64,000 nt of DNA, taken from Clitopilus passeckerianus (lineage: Eukaryota; Basidiomycota; Agaricomycetes; Agaricales; Entolomataceae). A program made the position numbers and the translations under genes. The first letter of the stretch is position 1. Each line of letters opens with the position of its first letter. Below are positions 34,446 to 46,367 of this stretch, piece by piece. The DNA is taken from the NCBI GenBank assembly GCA_944990035.1, contig CALYLX010000137.1, forward strand, positions 1-64,000. The letters run 5' to 3'. Under the pieces are notes generated by a model. That model searched no databases and was not told the origin of the DNA. It saw only the letters and a program-made list of their open reading frames with translations.

Positions 34446-35992
34446 CTAGAAGTAGAGCCCGGTCCAACCCCTCGAGCTGACGACGATCGAGTCACCACCA
34501 TCCTTGTCCCCTCTCCAATGGGTCCACTCGGGAGTTTCACCACTAACTGGCTCGTTGTTCATGAACGGGGAGAGACCAGATGCACTGAAGGACTTGGAAT
34601 CCAACTGGACACGGCCATTAAATTCAGCCTCTTTGTATGTCAAGTATACATCGCCGTTCCTCGAGGACATGTGGGAGCTGGTGATAACACGCTTCCAAGC
34701 CTTGGAAGCAATGTAGAAAATGTCAGTCCTTCCAGCACCGGTGACGGTACTCAAGTTGGCAGATTCGGGGTTGGATCCATCAAGAGGCTCCCAAGGGTGG
34801 ACACGGATGTTAGCGACACCATCGCCTCGCTGGGTTTGGATTTTGCTCTCCTCGACAATTGCGACGTCTCCGACAATCCAGCCACGGGTAACTTCAAGGG
34901 ACATGGCCTTCCCGCGAATGCCGGTAGTTGGGAGGATCATGTTCTCTGGGTCCGTCTTGTACATTGTAACGTAGAATGAATCGAGGTCGACGTTAGCGTT
35001 AGCGTCAAATTGAACGTGCATCTTGGCATGTGAAGCGACATGCAATCTCTTGAGGGTCGAAGGAATGTACATCTTGATATCGTAGCGCATGCAAACCTTG
35101 ATAGGGGTGGGGGTGGTAATGCGCAACTGGTCAACAGTGGGATTGCCGGGTACGGGGTAGTGAATGTCGATGAAATTGAGTAGGGACTCGTCCTCAGTAC
35201 GAAGAGTCATTTCATACTTGACGTCCGTCGCATCTGCGTCACCCTGAGCGATGATGAAGGTTCCAACTGCGTCGCCTTTGATGTCAAAAGTGTGGCTTGA
35301 ATGTTCACTGAGAGGAACAGTAAAGACAGTGGTCGATTGGTTATAAAGGTAAGGAGCGTTTTGCAGCCCAGAGAGCTGCTGAAAGCTGGCATGCCTTCAA
35401 GGCCGGTGGGTGCATCCTACGTGGAAATAGATAAGCCCCAGCTCTGAGCGCAGATGTGAATAAATGGCGTACAGTAACAGCCCACCGGATGAGTTTGATG
35501 GCATTCCATATTGCCACCCCGAGAAGGACGATACCAAATGCCTTCCAGAAGAGTCCGCAGCTGGATGAATAGTTCAATAATCTGAACATGAATCCCTGGT
35601 TACTACGTACTCGATTCCGCAGCACATGCAGCAGCTCTTCTTTTTCTTGGGACGAACATTGGTCGGCAGTTCGGTGTCCAGCAAAGCAATGCGGGCTTCA
35701 TCTTCACCAGCAGCATCCCGAAAAGGCGAAGTCAAGGCCACACGACCTTCCTCTTCATCAGTCGAAACCGCCTTGTCTACACGCATGCCCCATCAGCCAG
35801 AGATAAATACTCTGGATAGAGACGATTACTCACACTCATCCCACTTCTCTTTCAGTTTGAGGGCGGCCATGACTGCTCCCACCATTCCAAAGAACGAGAG
35901 TCCATTACGAGCAGGCTGTAAAGGCATAGTGAATCAAGGGGAATAGAGTGTACCTGCTTGCGGAATGACCCTCTGGGTTTTATCTCCATCAT
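34446..35992 (-). CDS. Tandem paralogue B, membrane-anchored protein of unknown function (frame broken once)
   Basis: Same architecture as paralogue A. First exon MMEIKPRGSFRKQ, then a hydrophobic segment GLSFFGMVGAVMAALKLKEK, acidic stretch (STDEEEGRVAL), basic-Cys motif KKKKSCCMCCGIE, second hydrophobic segment LFWKAFGIVLLGVAIWNAI, DAPTGLEGMPAFSSSLGC, then DATDVKYEMTLRTEDESLL, KVCMRYDIKMYIPSTLKRL, LPTTGIRGKAMSLEVTRGW, ending SRGWTGLYF. One A is missing in the four-base run at 35359-35362: GCK must continue as NAPYLYNQS. Intron positions match paralogue A, so the pair arose by local duplication. The two hydrophobic segments with a Cys cluster between suggest a membrane hairpin and possible palmitoylation, which is inference only. 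Confidence 0.7.
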
Positions 35993-36233
35993 GGTCTTGT
36001 TCACACCAGGGACCGTGGCTGACGCGCTCTGACGGCTGGCTACGTTATGCGAAGGCGTTTCAATCCCGACTCAAAGGATCATTGCGAGGCACAAAGGACA
36101 TACATGCCCAGGCACCGCGTTTCGCGATGAAAACGGTCGAACGGTAATCTGTGGTAATCCGTAAAGCCTCAGAAGTACACATTCATTGTTGTGGCAAATA
36201 CAACGGTCAATAGTCATAACGTATACGGAGTAT

Positions 36234-38048
36234 CTAGGCCAAAGTTCCCTAGCCAGCTTTTTAGGATACAATTAAAGATTTGGACAAATATGCCACTTAC
36301 CATAGGGTCCCAGGGAGGCAGAACAACCTTCTCGCCAGAATTGAACACATCGACCAACTCCTTAGGTGCAAAGGCCTTCGGAACAACCACCTGGTATACA
36401 AATCTATAAATGGCGTCAGCGCTCGAAAAGCGGACCCGAAGCTCTTTGAAATATACTCACTGCTCGAACCAGCGATCAGTCATGACAAAGTATCCATCCT
36501 TGCCGGCATCTTTGCCCCACGAGTTTTCGACCTTGTACCGCACGGGTTTCCCGTTGTCATCAAGGTGAACACCTGAAATTACCATGGCGTGAGTCATTGC
36601 AGACTCATTCACACGCAGACGATCTGCTTTCGTGAGACCAAGAGTGATGTCGAAGGCATTCTGAATGGAGAGGCATTACTTCACTAACATAGGTCTGAGG
36701 ATAACCAAAGAAATATACCTCATATTCAAACAAAGCGGTATCCATGATACCGCCAGCGTTCTCGGAGAACTTGCCAACATCACAGCCAAAGAAGACCGGA
36801 TGGCCTGCTTTGATCATCTACACGCAGTTGGCTGAGTTAGATAGTGTTTATTGATGGCATATGGGTATCATTACCTTGATCACGGCGTTCTTCATGTTCT
36901 CAATCTCGGTGTTGACATCTACAGATCAAGTTAGTATTTGGAGATGGAACGCTGAACAAGCTTACATAGAACAGGTCGAGCGCCCCAGATGTTGCCCAAC
37001 TTGTCAACAGTGTAAAGCTTGGAGTACCCATTACGCGGATCGTTAATCAGAGAGAACGAATCCGAGACTGGGTATGGTTTGGTCGCGAACTGTTTGGCGA
37101 ATTCCAACGGCGTTCCTTCCCATTTGCCGACCTTGTCATCCTTATCGATGTACTCCCAGACAAACGTCTTGTCGGCGCTAGGAGGAACGCCCAGGGTGGC
37201 GGTCATGATGGTATAAATCTCCTTTACAAGGCCCTCCTTCTTGGAGCGCAGAGTCGACAGGGCAACCGCCTCCGGGACAGAAGAGGCCTTCAATGAAGAT
37301 GCCAATCTCCTCAATACCAAAGAGTGCTCGCGGAGCTTGGTCTTAATAAGGGCGTTCAAAGGGCTGGAGAGGGAAGAGTGGAAAGACTCGGGATAGACGG
37401 TCTGGGGAACGATACCGTAGTGCTCGATAAGGTTGACAGCCATGTCCCATTGACCACCATCGCTGATGAGGTCATCAGAAAGATGATTGACCAACCTATC
37501 CTCGATGGGAAGGTCGGCATTCTCGATGGAGAGCTCGAGGAAATAGTTGGCCTTGTTGAGCTTGTCCCAGAAGAACAGGTAGGACTGGAATCGGAGGAAT
37601 ACGGCGTCAGCGCTAGGCAACTAAAGCGAACAATAAATTATACCTGAGATAGTTGGAAGTCTGAGAGCTTCAATGTCTTCATGATGTTGTATCTGAGGAC
37701 ATTGGTGGTAGCAAATAGCCAGCATCTGCCACTGCTCTTCTGGTTGGTCACAGGCCCAGTCTTGAAGTCGACGACGTGGTTGAAGACGTGAGCGTCGTCA
37801 ATGCGTGCAGCGCGCGACGCCAATGCTTGACGGATGTCCGAATGAGATAGGATTGTCCTAGCCAGCTGCACTTTGGGATTCGCAGCAAGATCTCCCTCCC
37901 AGGAACCCAACACCTGAGCAGTCAGAGCTCCGCTGGAGGAAAGCGGAGAAGAAAGCTGAAGCGAGGACATAGCAGTGACAGCGTCAATGTATTTCTCGTC
38001 GACAACTTCCTGGGAAGCGTCAGTAGGCTTGGAAGGCTGGGAACCCAT
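36234..38048 (-). CDS. BLH1: Bleomycin hydrolase / aminopeptidase C (C1B cysteine protease)
   Basis: Self-compartmentalising cytosolic cysteine aminopeptidase of the Gal6/Lap3 type. N-terminus MGSQPSKPTDASQEVV. Catalytic residues are all visible: Cys in TNQKSSGRCWLFA, His in ESAMTHAMVISGVH, Asn in YKVENSWGKDAGKDGYF. Other family text: KANYFLELSIENADLP, SDGGQWDMAVNLIEHYGIVP, NPRNGYSKLYT-like DPRNGYSKLYTVD, GHPVFFGCDVGKF. After VVLPPWDPM a last intron leads to GTLA, the C-terminal arm that plugs the active site in the family. About eight introns. Normal length. Confidence 0.95.
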
Positions 38049-38437
38049 AGTTCTGTCCGAGGTTGTTATGGTAGGAGTCAGAGATGTGTACCGGCACAGT
38101 TGGCCTGTCCGCTGCGGTTCCTCTATCTCGCTTTATGAGCAGTGATAAGCCCCGTGTCGCGTGTTTGACAGACCATATGGACGGCATATTGATCCGCAAT
38201 AACCATAGTCCCTACGCCTCCCCGCCAAAACTTACATATAGGGTTCTCAGACCCAGCTGGTTCTGTTCATGGAGGTAAAGAGGAAATCAGAGCAGATCTG
38301 CGAACTCTTACCGAAACAAACACCTCTCGTTTTCTCAGGCTTCAATTACAGTGCTTAGCTCAAGTAAGATGGTACAACAAACAAGGATACAGTGGAAGGT
38401 TTGCCACCAAAACCTTCCGACCATGTTTTTACAGTGA
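38049..38437. other. Intergenic, no supported gene
   Basis: About 390 bases upstream of the bleomycin hydrolase start and downstream of the SmD1 end. I see no gene; it should contain the hydrolase promoter. Confidence 0.4.
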
Positions 38438-38924
38438 CTAGAAGCCCCGCCCTCTGCCGCGACCACCCCTACCGCGACCACCTCTGCCTCTGTCCAGGCC
38501 ACCCCGACCCCTTCCTCCTCTGCCTCTGGCATCATCCTTCTTTCTCCCCTTAGGTTTTGGTGCATCGTCCACGAGGAGGGTATCTAGTGGTAGAGCATCG
38601 GGCAAGATGAAGTATCGAATATTGTTTCCGCGAATAGATAACGAATCGAGTGGGGTGGTGTCCTTATTTCTTAGCACAAGCTTGACAGTTTTTAGATGGG
38701 TATTCATCTGCATATCCACACCTTTGCCAGTGGTCAGAACACAGCGTTATATTCAACCGAAAAACTTGCCTGTGATCGTTCCATGAACAACCGACCCATT
38801 CTTGAGCTGTATGGTAACAGTCTCGTTGTTCAATTTCATCAAAAATCTATGCGAACGAGTATGAGCATCCTGGGACGAATCTGATCGAGAAACTAGAGTA
38901 GAACACGTACCTTACGAGCTTCAT
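38438..38924 (-). CDS. SMD1: Small nuclear ribonucleoprotein Sm D1
   Basis: Core spliceosomal Sm protein. Reading: MKLVR, intron, [19 protein letters not shown] and VHGTITG (Sm1 motif), intron, [18 protein letters not shown], then [20 protein letters not shown] (Sm2 motif), and a C-terminal tail of RGGRGRGG repeats, the symmetric dimethylarginine substrate that binds SMN-type factors. About 125 residues, usual for SmD1. The second intron (38722-38769) has a GC donor, CACAG/GCAAGT; without it the conserved TGVDMQMN junction cannot be made. Divergent from the paraoxonase-like gene, with about 157 bases between starts. Confidence 0.95.
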
Positions 38925-39081
38925 GGCTGCTGGCCTATGCTGCGCCTGGAATTAAACAGAAACAGGCGTCGAATAGGAAGATAGGCGTTAACGCGATGAA
39001 CGACACTAACAAGAGCTCAGGGCGGAGTCTCAATTTCAGCTTCACGTCGCGCAGCCCAAGGCGCCTGCTGCATTCGTCACG

Positions 39082-40579
39082 ATGGGTCGAATTTCCAGTA
39101 GCCTTGTCGTGCTCATTGCAATCCTAGCCGGCGTATTCCAACTCTATTTCCGGCCAATTCTTGGAAAGCTAGGGCACGGTAGAGTACTTGAGCCCGTAGG
39201 AAACACCGACTGTAAAGTTGTTCCTGAACTCCAGGCCTGTGAGAGTTAGTGACATCCCGTGTATCCTACATTACCTTCCGCTGAGACCTCAAATTCAGAA
39301 ATTGTGATACACCAACCATCGGGGCTTCTGTACCTCGCATGCTCTACAGTGTCAAGACGGCTTCAATGGATGCCTGCTCTGACCCGGTACAATGCCAATG
39401 GTGCTACCGGAGATGACTATGTGGCCACCTACAACCCCAAGACCCGGGCTATCACTCGCCTGAAATTAAAGAACTTCGCCGATTCAAGGGGCTTGTCCAC
39501 TCATGGAATGGACGTCGTCCCTTCTGCAGCTTCTTCTTCCGAAGCTTTCGTTTACCTGGTTAACCACCGTGTCCCCGAAGGACCTGAACCGGCCCACAAA
39601 ACCGGTGCAGACTCTTGTATAGAAATATTCAAGACCACATCTGGTGGGGATACATTGACACATGTGAAGACTATAGAGAGCCCTGTTATTATCGCACCCA
39701 ACGATGTGGTCGGCTACCCGGACGGAGAAAGCTTCTACTTCACCAACGACCACAGCACCAAATCTGGTGGCTTCGTAAGTGTCCTACTCCCCGTGTGATT
39801 AATGTTCCCGATTGCTGAAGTCTCTCCTAGCTTCGTGAAATCCAGCCCTTCACACGCTCTAGAACCTCCGTAGGCTTCTGCCACGCTGAAGAGGGATGTA
39901 AGTATGCGATCACCGGTTTGAGAGGCAGCAATGGTATTACCCGTGCTTCTAACGACACTATCTACGTCGCAAACACAGCGGATAACAAGATTAGCATGTT
40001 GGAGAGGCAATCCGACAACTCGCTTGTAGTCACAGATGTTGTCCAGACCAGTAAGTTACCTTGCTTTCAGTTTGCCGTCCAGGAAATGAGCGCTTTTGTT
40101 TTTCCAGATCGAGCTCTTGACAACCTATCGATGGACGCTGACGGGGCGTTGTGGGCAGCAGGTTCGTATCTTATGCGGCATCGTTAAATGAAGCTTCCAG
40201 TAACATTTGCCTGCAGGCATCCCTGATGTTATCGCTACGATGAGGAAGCAACTTCAAGACCCACCCCAACCTGTTGGTTCCACAGGCTTGCGCGTCACTT
40301 TGAATAGAGGTGAAAGCTCGTTCTATGGAGAGAAGTACAAGATCGATAAGGTGAAAATTCTTAGATGTTAAAGATAATGTCACATAACTGACCTTGACTG
40401 GTGCCAGGTGTTTGAGGACGATGGAACAGTTGCGCCTGGTGCCACCACTGTAGCTTACGACAGCGAGCGTAACCTACTTTACTTGCATGGTGAGGATACT
40501 GCTTGTTTTTAGTAGCACACGAGTTGAAAACCTTTTTTCAGGCTTGTTATCATTCCAACTGGCTATTTGCAAGCTCTGA
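39082..40579 (+). CDS. Paraoxonase/arylesterase-like six-bladed propeller protein
   Basis: Secretory or membrane-anchored protein: MGRISSSLVVLIAILAGVF is a signal or anchor segment. The body resembles serum paraoxonase: CEKIVIHQPSGLLYLACS (after splicing with a GTTAGT donor at about 39246), GLSTHGMDVVPS, PNDVVGYPDGESFYFTNDH (calcium-binding Asn/Asp region), GLRGSNGITRASNDTIYVAN, NLSMDADGALWAAG. Family members are calcium-dependent lactonases and esterases. The His of the HGMD motif and the ND-containing loops are present. Six or so introns, the last exon short (LLSFQLAICKL). Substrate unknown. Confidence 0.82.
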
Positions 40580-40976
40580 GAAGGATGATTACTTGCATGT
40601 TTGACCTGTAGACGCGACGAACGTGCGTACCAGACGCTATTCGGGGTACCCTGATGGTATGGAAGGCGGCCAGCATGCAGAATACGGCTTGGGGTCTTGG
40701 CAATAACATGATGTAGTGTAGTGGTGTGCACTGTGGTGTGCAGATATTCCTAAGTGATCGCAACAATAGACAGCCTAGCCGGCCCTAGCGAACTTTATAG
40801 GGCTTAGTGGAATGGAAGTTGCAATGAAATTTGACAGGAGCCAACATGCCGGACCTCCGTGCCGTGTGTGGTGGTCCAGGATAAGCTGTGACACCGAGCA
40901 AATTGTTTATCACATACCTGTTTGACCTTGGCTATTTCTATCTCGCTGCTGACCCGAAAAAACGTCGTTACGCCCA

Positions 40977-43184
40977 ATGGTAGAACTCTTAGAGGTCAGC
41001 AAAGTCCAGTTTTCCCGCTCATTCTAGTTGCTGAAAAGACATAGGTGACGACACCGGGTCTGATATACATATGTCTTGGTGGCTTTGTGGTCGCTGTAAG
41101 TCGCTTGGCACTCCCAAGAAAAAGGGCCTCTCAACACCAAATTTATCTAGTTCTCGATGGTCTCGCTGCTGATGAGAGAAAAGGTCAGATTTCACAGTTC
41201 AGTCCACAACTATGATTTCATACAATCCCCTATTTGGTTCATCCAGCTTTTCGTCAATGAGGTCGTTCTGGGTACTGCATTCGGCGTCATCATCGGCCCT
41301 CATGTGGCTGGCGTATTCGACCCGAGATCCTGGTCTGGAGATATCATCTTTATTACTCGTGAAGTTACTCGTATCGTGCTTGCAACTGGCCTTTTCGCCA
41401 TAGGAGTAGAGTTACCCGGTTCGTATATGGCACGCAAGGCGAAGAGTTTATTTGCTATGGTCGTTCCTACCATGGCTATCGGCTGGGGAATTGTGTCTGG
41501 TACGTTACAGTCATCTTGTATATGATGTATATATTGTCTAACGTTTCATGTGCAGGCATCATCTATGGTTTATTCCCTCAAATACATTTCTTCGGGTGCC
41601 TCGCCATTGCGGCCTGTTTGACACCGACAGACCCGATCATCTGTGCTGCCATTGTAGGCAAGTCTCCGCAAACCAGATTGAGAATCACGCGGTTGCTCAT
41701 TGCATTTGCAGGTGGAAAGTACGCTGAAGACCATGTTCCAAGGGAGCTCCGTCACATTCTGTCAGCGGAGTCCGCCGCGAACGATGGCCTTGCTTTCCCA
41801 TTCTTGACAATCGCTCTCTATCTTCTTACGGATTCCACACATCGTGAAGCTGTCACTCATTGGGTGGTTATCGGCTGGCTGTGTAAGCTTTTGGTTGTGT
41901 TTTCATAGGCTCTCAATCTCTGATTGAAGGCTGATAACTATTCGCAGACCAAGTGATTATGGGTACAATCGTCGGGGCCGTCATGGGTCAGTACCAAGTT
42001 TTACAGCTGCCTTTCAAAGCTTATCGTGTGTATAGGCCTCCTCTTCTCCCGTTTAATGGGGTTCGCCTACCGACACCGCTACATTGACCGACAGTCCTTT
42101 GTTGCTCAATACCTCGCCTTGGCCATCTTTATTGCAGGTGTCGTCAGTGTCATTGGCAGTGATGATCTATTGGCTGCCTTTGCTGCAGGTAATTCTCTTC
42201 ACGTAAAGTCCCTCCCCATTCTCCTAAAAGACAACACAGGTTGCGCCATCTCTTGGGATGAGGAATTCAACAAGAGAACAGAGAATGAATCATTTGCCTC
42301 TGTTATCGACCTCGTTCTCAACTGCAGCTGCTTCATCTACATTGGAGCCTGGCTCCCTTTCACGAGCTTCAATAGTCCTGAACTCGGGATAGTCCCTTGG
42401 CGGCTCGTCGTCCTATTCCTGTGCATTCTGGTCCTCCGTCGGATTCCTGCCATCTTCGCCCTATACAAGTGGATCCCAGAGATAGCCTCCTGGCGTGAGG
42501 CCTTCTTTGTGGACACTTTGGACCTGTAAGTTGGTTTAAACTACACAATTAGATGGATCACTAACCCTTGGATGGGCAAGATGGGAGTTGGGGCCGTCTT
42601 CATCTCCAGTCTGGCTTTGCATAGACTTCCTGAACCTCAAAATCCGCCTCAAGGGCGTCAAGAAATGACTGCTGCTTGCCTGGAACCAATCGTGTCCTTC
42701 GTTGTTCTGGGATCCATAATTATCCGTGAGTCTGGAGCCTGATTGCGGCGCACCAGACATTCCTCATTCACCTTATAGATGGCCTCTCCATACCCTTCTT
42801 CTCGCTAGGAAGAACTACTTATACATACACCAGGACAATAACCAACCGCTCCTCCACCAAAAACCCAGATTGGCTCACTGCCGTAAAAGATATAACGATG
42901 ATAAAGCGCGAGAGCGAACCTGGCCGCACAGACATCGAGGCCGTCGAGGTGAAAGAAATCACATCCCCGCACCTTCCGTGCTAGCCGATCGCCGCGTCCA
43001 AAGCAACTCAGGTTCAGCCAGCGTATCCGCCACCGAATTCAATAAGACCACAGCAAGCCGTGACTCTCCTTCAGCCATCGAAGAAATTACCATCAGTGCC
43101 CGAACACCCAAGGCTTCTCCAAGACCATCTCGTACCGGTACCCCGCTGCAGGGTGTCCGTTTCCCGCCCGCCGCTGCTCAATAA
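40977..43184 (+). CDS. NHA1: Na+/H+ antiporter, NHA1/SOD2 type (stop by a missing base at 42965-42968)
   Basis: Plasma-membrane exchanger of alkali cations for protons. Exons read MVELLE, VTTPGLIYI, then FSMVSLLMREK, LFVNEVVLGTAFGVIIGPHV, FDPRSWSGDI, and the transport core LTPTDPIICAAIVGGKYA with the TDP motif and ESAANDGLAFPF with the conserved Asn-Asp pair. About twelve membrane segments, then a cytosolic tail. The intron at 41658-41711 has a GC donor (GTAG/GCAAGT). As written the frame ends with TAG at 42982-42984 after ITSPHLPC. Adding one C to the CCCC at 42965-42968 continues as ITSPAPSVLADRRVQS and on to a stop at 43184; I think that is the true tail, though an early stop cannot be excluded. 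Confidence 0.88.
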
Positions 43185-43460
43185 CATTGGTCTATAGTCC
43201 TCTCCAGGTGCTTGAGGTGGACTATAATAACAGCGGTTGAATTCTTCGGTTACGGATATTTGTGCATTTGGATATCTTGTTGGCTACGTACTACATATGT
43301 ACTCGTTATTACAAAAATGAATTATACATCGCGTCTCGGAAAAGAGTCCTCTGTCAATAAGCATAAATGGTTCTAACTCCTCAGAAGAATGAAAATTGGT
43401 ATTTGTCATATCTGAAGTCGGTTGGTCCCAACAAAATATTTGTTAGATGGAGCCAGTCCT

Positions 43461-44483
43461 CTATTCCAATGGATTAGTACGGCCAGACTTATAAAAAGGA
43501 GCTCGTCAGTACATGCCCATTAACCTCGTCAACGTAAAATGCATACCTGATGATCACCGCCCCTATCGGGGCCTTCACTGCATCCACAGAGCCAGTCATG
43601 CCACCATCTTACGTCCTTCGGGGGCTCGGAGGCCCTTTCCGAGGACGGTGTCGGAGAAGGAGAAGAGACTGGTCTTGGCTGGCCGTTTATAATAGTCGGG
43701 GAGTTCTCGGCGAAGGCAAGTCCAGCGGCCTCGGAGGCGGTGGTTTCCGCAGTTCAGAGCCATGTCGAGATAATGAAGGGGTCACACTGAGTGTGTCGGA
43801 AGACGTGCTGCCCTTGGATTGTGGGTCTGCAAAAGGAGACGTCGCTATGTCCATCTCGTGGGTATTCGTGAAGGGATCATCAGACTGTCTTGGAGGGGTG
43901 ATATAGATGGTGAATGCAGAGGACTAGGGGTCGGACTAGCGTTGATATCCTGCATGTTAACTCCAGAAACGTTCTCCTGCGATTGCAGAGCAACATGGGT
44001 CCCAAGAGAACTGCGATGTGTTGCATTCTGTGTCTTTTGGCCTGGCCAAAGCAAGCTGGCGCGGCGGGTAATGTCACCCAATAGTGAACTTGACGTCGAC
44101 TGCACAGATTCTCGTGCTTGTTTTCTTCTTTGTCGTTCAGCCACCTCCCATCTCCTTAGATTCTAAGTTGAGTTGTGAGCAAATTGCATTCCGGTGTTTG
44201 AATGGCAACGGACCTCTTGCACGCGGCGTGTCTCCGCCTCATCATCGTTGACAGGAGGGTATGTGAGGGAGTCAGCCGTCGTAGGGGTCAGTGGTTCATC
44301 GTCATTAACGAAAGGATCAGCCTGGACGTCGTCAGTCGCCTTCTGCTTGCCCTTGGAGCTCTGAGGATTCCCGTTGAGCCAAACCCGTTCGCTACTGTTG
44401 CTTGCGCTCGTTGATGGAGACGGTGAGGGTGAGTTTTGACTATAGGGCGTCACCGTCTCCATGGACGATCGTGGCGAGGCCAT
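43461..44483 (-). CDS. Conserved basidiomycete Ser/Pro-rich protein with C-terminal WWHDWLCGC motif (frame broken twice)
   Basis: Low-complexity protein, MASPRSSMETVTPYSQN at the start, with an acidic central part (VNDDEPLTPTTADSL), a basic stretch (AERQRRKQARES), and at the C-terminus RWWHDWLCGCSEGPDRGGD followed after an intron by HQSGRTNPLE. The Trp/Cys motif is the only segment that looks like a domain; I recall such endings in other mushroom proteins but know no function. Two single-base losses interrupt it, in GGGG at 43895-43898 (SISP/PRQSDDPFTNTHE) and in GGGG at 43698-43701 (PRTP/PTIINGQPRP). Without repair the motif would be out of frame. Confidence 0.65.
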
Positions 44484-44822
44484 GACTTATGACAAAGGAA
44501 TGCAGTGCTTCAACGTCGTGGCTGGCTGCGACGATGGATGGTCGGCGGAGTGGTGGCGGCTACTTGCAGGGAATGACCATAAGCGGAATTATATTGCCAT
44601 CCTCTATGACGAAAACTCTACGCGGAGTCCGATGCAACCAGGGTGCTCTCACTCCAAATTTTTGTATACAGGCTCTTAAGATAGTGGTATAGTAAATTTT
44701 TAGATTTGTCCGTAGAACTGTTCTACAAATGTCATTAACCAGCTGCGAGCAAATGTAAGAAATAGCAGTTGAAACAAAACAAAAATTATCCAAGGGCAGT
44801 AAGGAACCGAAGAAATCCAAAA

Positions 44823-46207
44823 TTAGAAGCGATTCTCATTTTTCCTCATCGCCAAGCCGTCGTCGTATTCGGAGCTGCCGTCGTCATTATAGTAGTTGTT
44901 ACGCAAGCCCGATGATTTGGGAGCACCACTCTGCAAAATAGGTTGTGCATCGTCGGTGTAGGTGCTGCTGCGCTGACTGTTGCCATTGCCAGGTAGAGAG
45001 AGGATGGAAGCGCGTGCGGTCTCCCGCATTTGTTGGAGGTTCTGATGGAAGGCGTTCTGAAGAAAGGATGAGCGTGTGTAACTTTGGACAGCGTGCCAAG
45101 CGCATTACCTGTTCTCTCCAGTATTGCATACGCTTCTCGCGCTCTTGGTCACGCTGCTTCCTGTGTGTGAAGTAGAGGGCAAAAAGTGTGCCAAACATAC
45201 CTATGGCCGACTATAATTGAGACATCATACAATATCGCCAAGAGGGATACATACCACCGAAAATACCCAGGCCGACAACAATGTAGACCCAGATACCGAA
45301 GTGATGAGGAATCGACTCGCTAACACCACAAACACCTGAGGACAAGCAATTCCAGGAAGCACACCTAGATTCCATCATCAAGTCCAGCCCATGGTGTAGT
45401 AAGGAGACTCGAACACTCACTCCTTGTCAGCAGTGCAGCTGTCACCAAGATTCTTCTCGGGCTTGCATACTTCGGTGGCAGCATCACAGTAGAGTCCGAG
45501 TATGCAATTGCCGCTGTTGAAATTGATTCAGTTGCGAGCAGAAGGGTAGAAGGACCAAGGCGAACTGACCGAGAAACGATATCAATGAATTCGCCGTTGG
45601 CTCCATAGGCGATGTATGGGGTGTTCTCAGGAACACATGGATTTCCGAGAGTCACGTTGGCCCATCTATGATTATCCGTTCAGAAAGGACATATGAGCAT
45701 AACAAGGTAAATGACATACCTGCAGATGTTCTTGATACAGACAGCTCCATCGACGTTGATACCACGTCCCGAGGTGTCTGCTAGGTCCTTGGCGTTTGGC
45801 GGGGGCTCACATTGATCTATGAAACGAATGCTTGTCAGTATCCCTGTTCAATTGAGAATGTACGTCGTGTTTTGCTCACCATCACGATTCAACTGGCAAG
45901 GACTGTCGACGCGCAAGATGGGTTGGCATCCACTCTCCTCATCAGGGCAGAAGAAGCCCTTGTCGCATTTTGGCGGAAGAGTCTGGTCTTTTGTGTATCC
46001 AAACGGGTATTCGTCCCTTCTGCATTTCCTGGCTTTACAAGTGCCGTTGTCACAGAAAGTTGTCGAGTCGCATTCGCTCCAAAACTGAAAGGTTCCTGCT
46101 TGGAGGCGGTTCTCTCCTAGATTGCAGGACTGGCCTTCTGTGTAGGTACCAGCCCAAACGAATGAAGATGTTGAGAAGAAAAAGAGTGTGAAGGGTAGTA
46201 GCAGCAT
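44823..46207 (-). CDS. Cysteine-rich type I membrane protein of fungi, unknown function
   Basis: Signal peptide MLLLPFTLFFFSTSSFVWA, then an extracellular part with many cysteines in short EGF/dickkopf-like spacing: GQSCNLGENRL, FWSECDSTTFCDNGTC, CRRDEYPFGY, FFCPDEESGCQPIL, SPCQLNRD, ICRWANVTLGNPC, LYCDAATEVCKPEKNLGDSC, CTSWNCLSSGVC. One membrane span (IWVYIVVGLGIFGGMFGTL) is followed by a basic, Gln/Ser-rich cytosolic tail (HRKQRDQEREKRMQYW). Proteins with this plan are conserved through filamentous fungi, but I know no function; a surface sensor or adhesion role is only a guess. Several introns. Start at 46207 opens directly on the signal peptide. Confidence 0.75.
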
Positions 46208-46367
46208 CGTTGGTGGAAGTCTTGAAGGTAGAATGGAAAACTACAAGCGACGTTACTGGGAGCTGCGGCCAAAATCAGTCGACGCAGCAACGACACTGCT
46301 TAGGTAAGCTGTCATTCGGCATGTCCGGCTTCAGTCTCCTTGCTCTGCAGCTCAACGTGCATCCAGC

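Noticed and set aside
32730..35992. Treating the tandem paralogues as pseudogenes
   Set aside because: Each has only one break, at different homopolymers, while motifs and splice sites remain intact in both.
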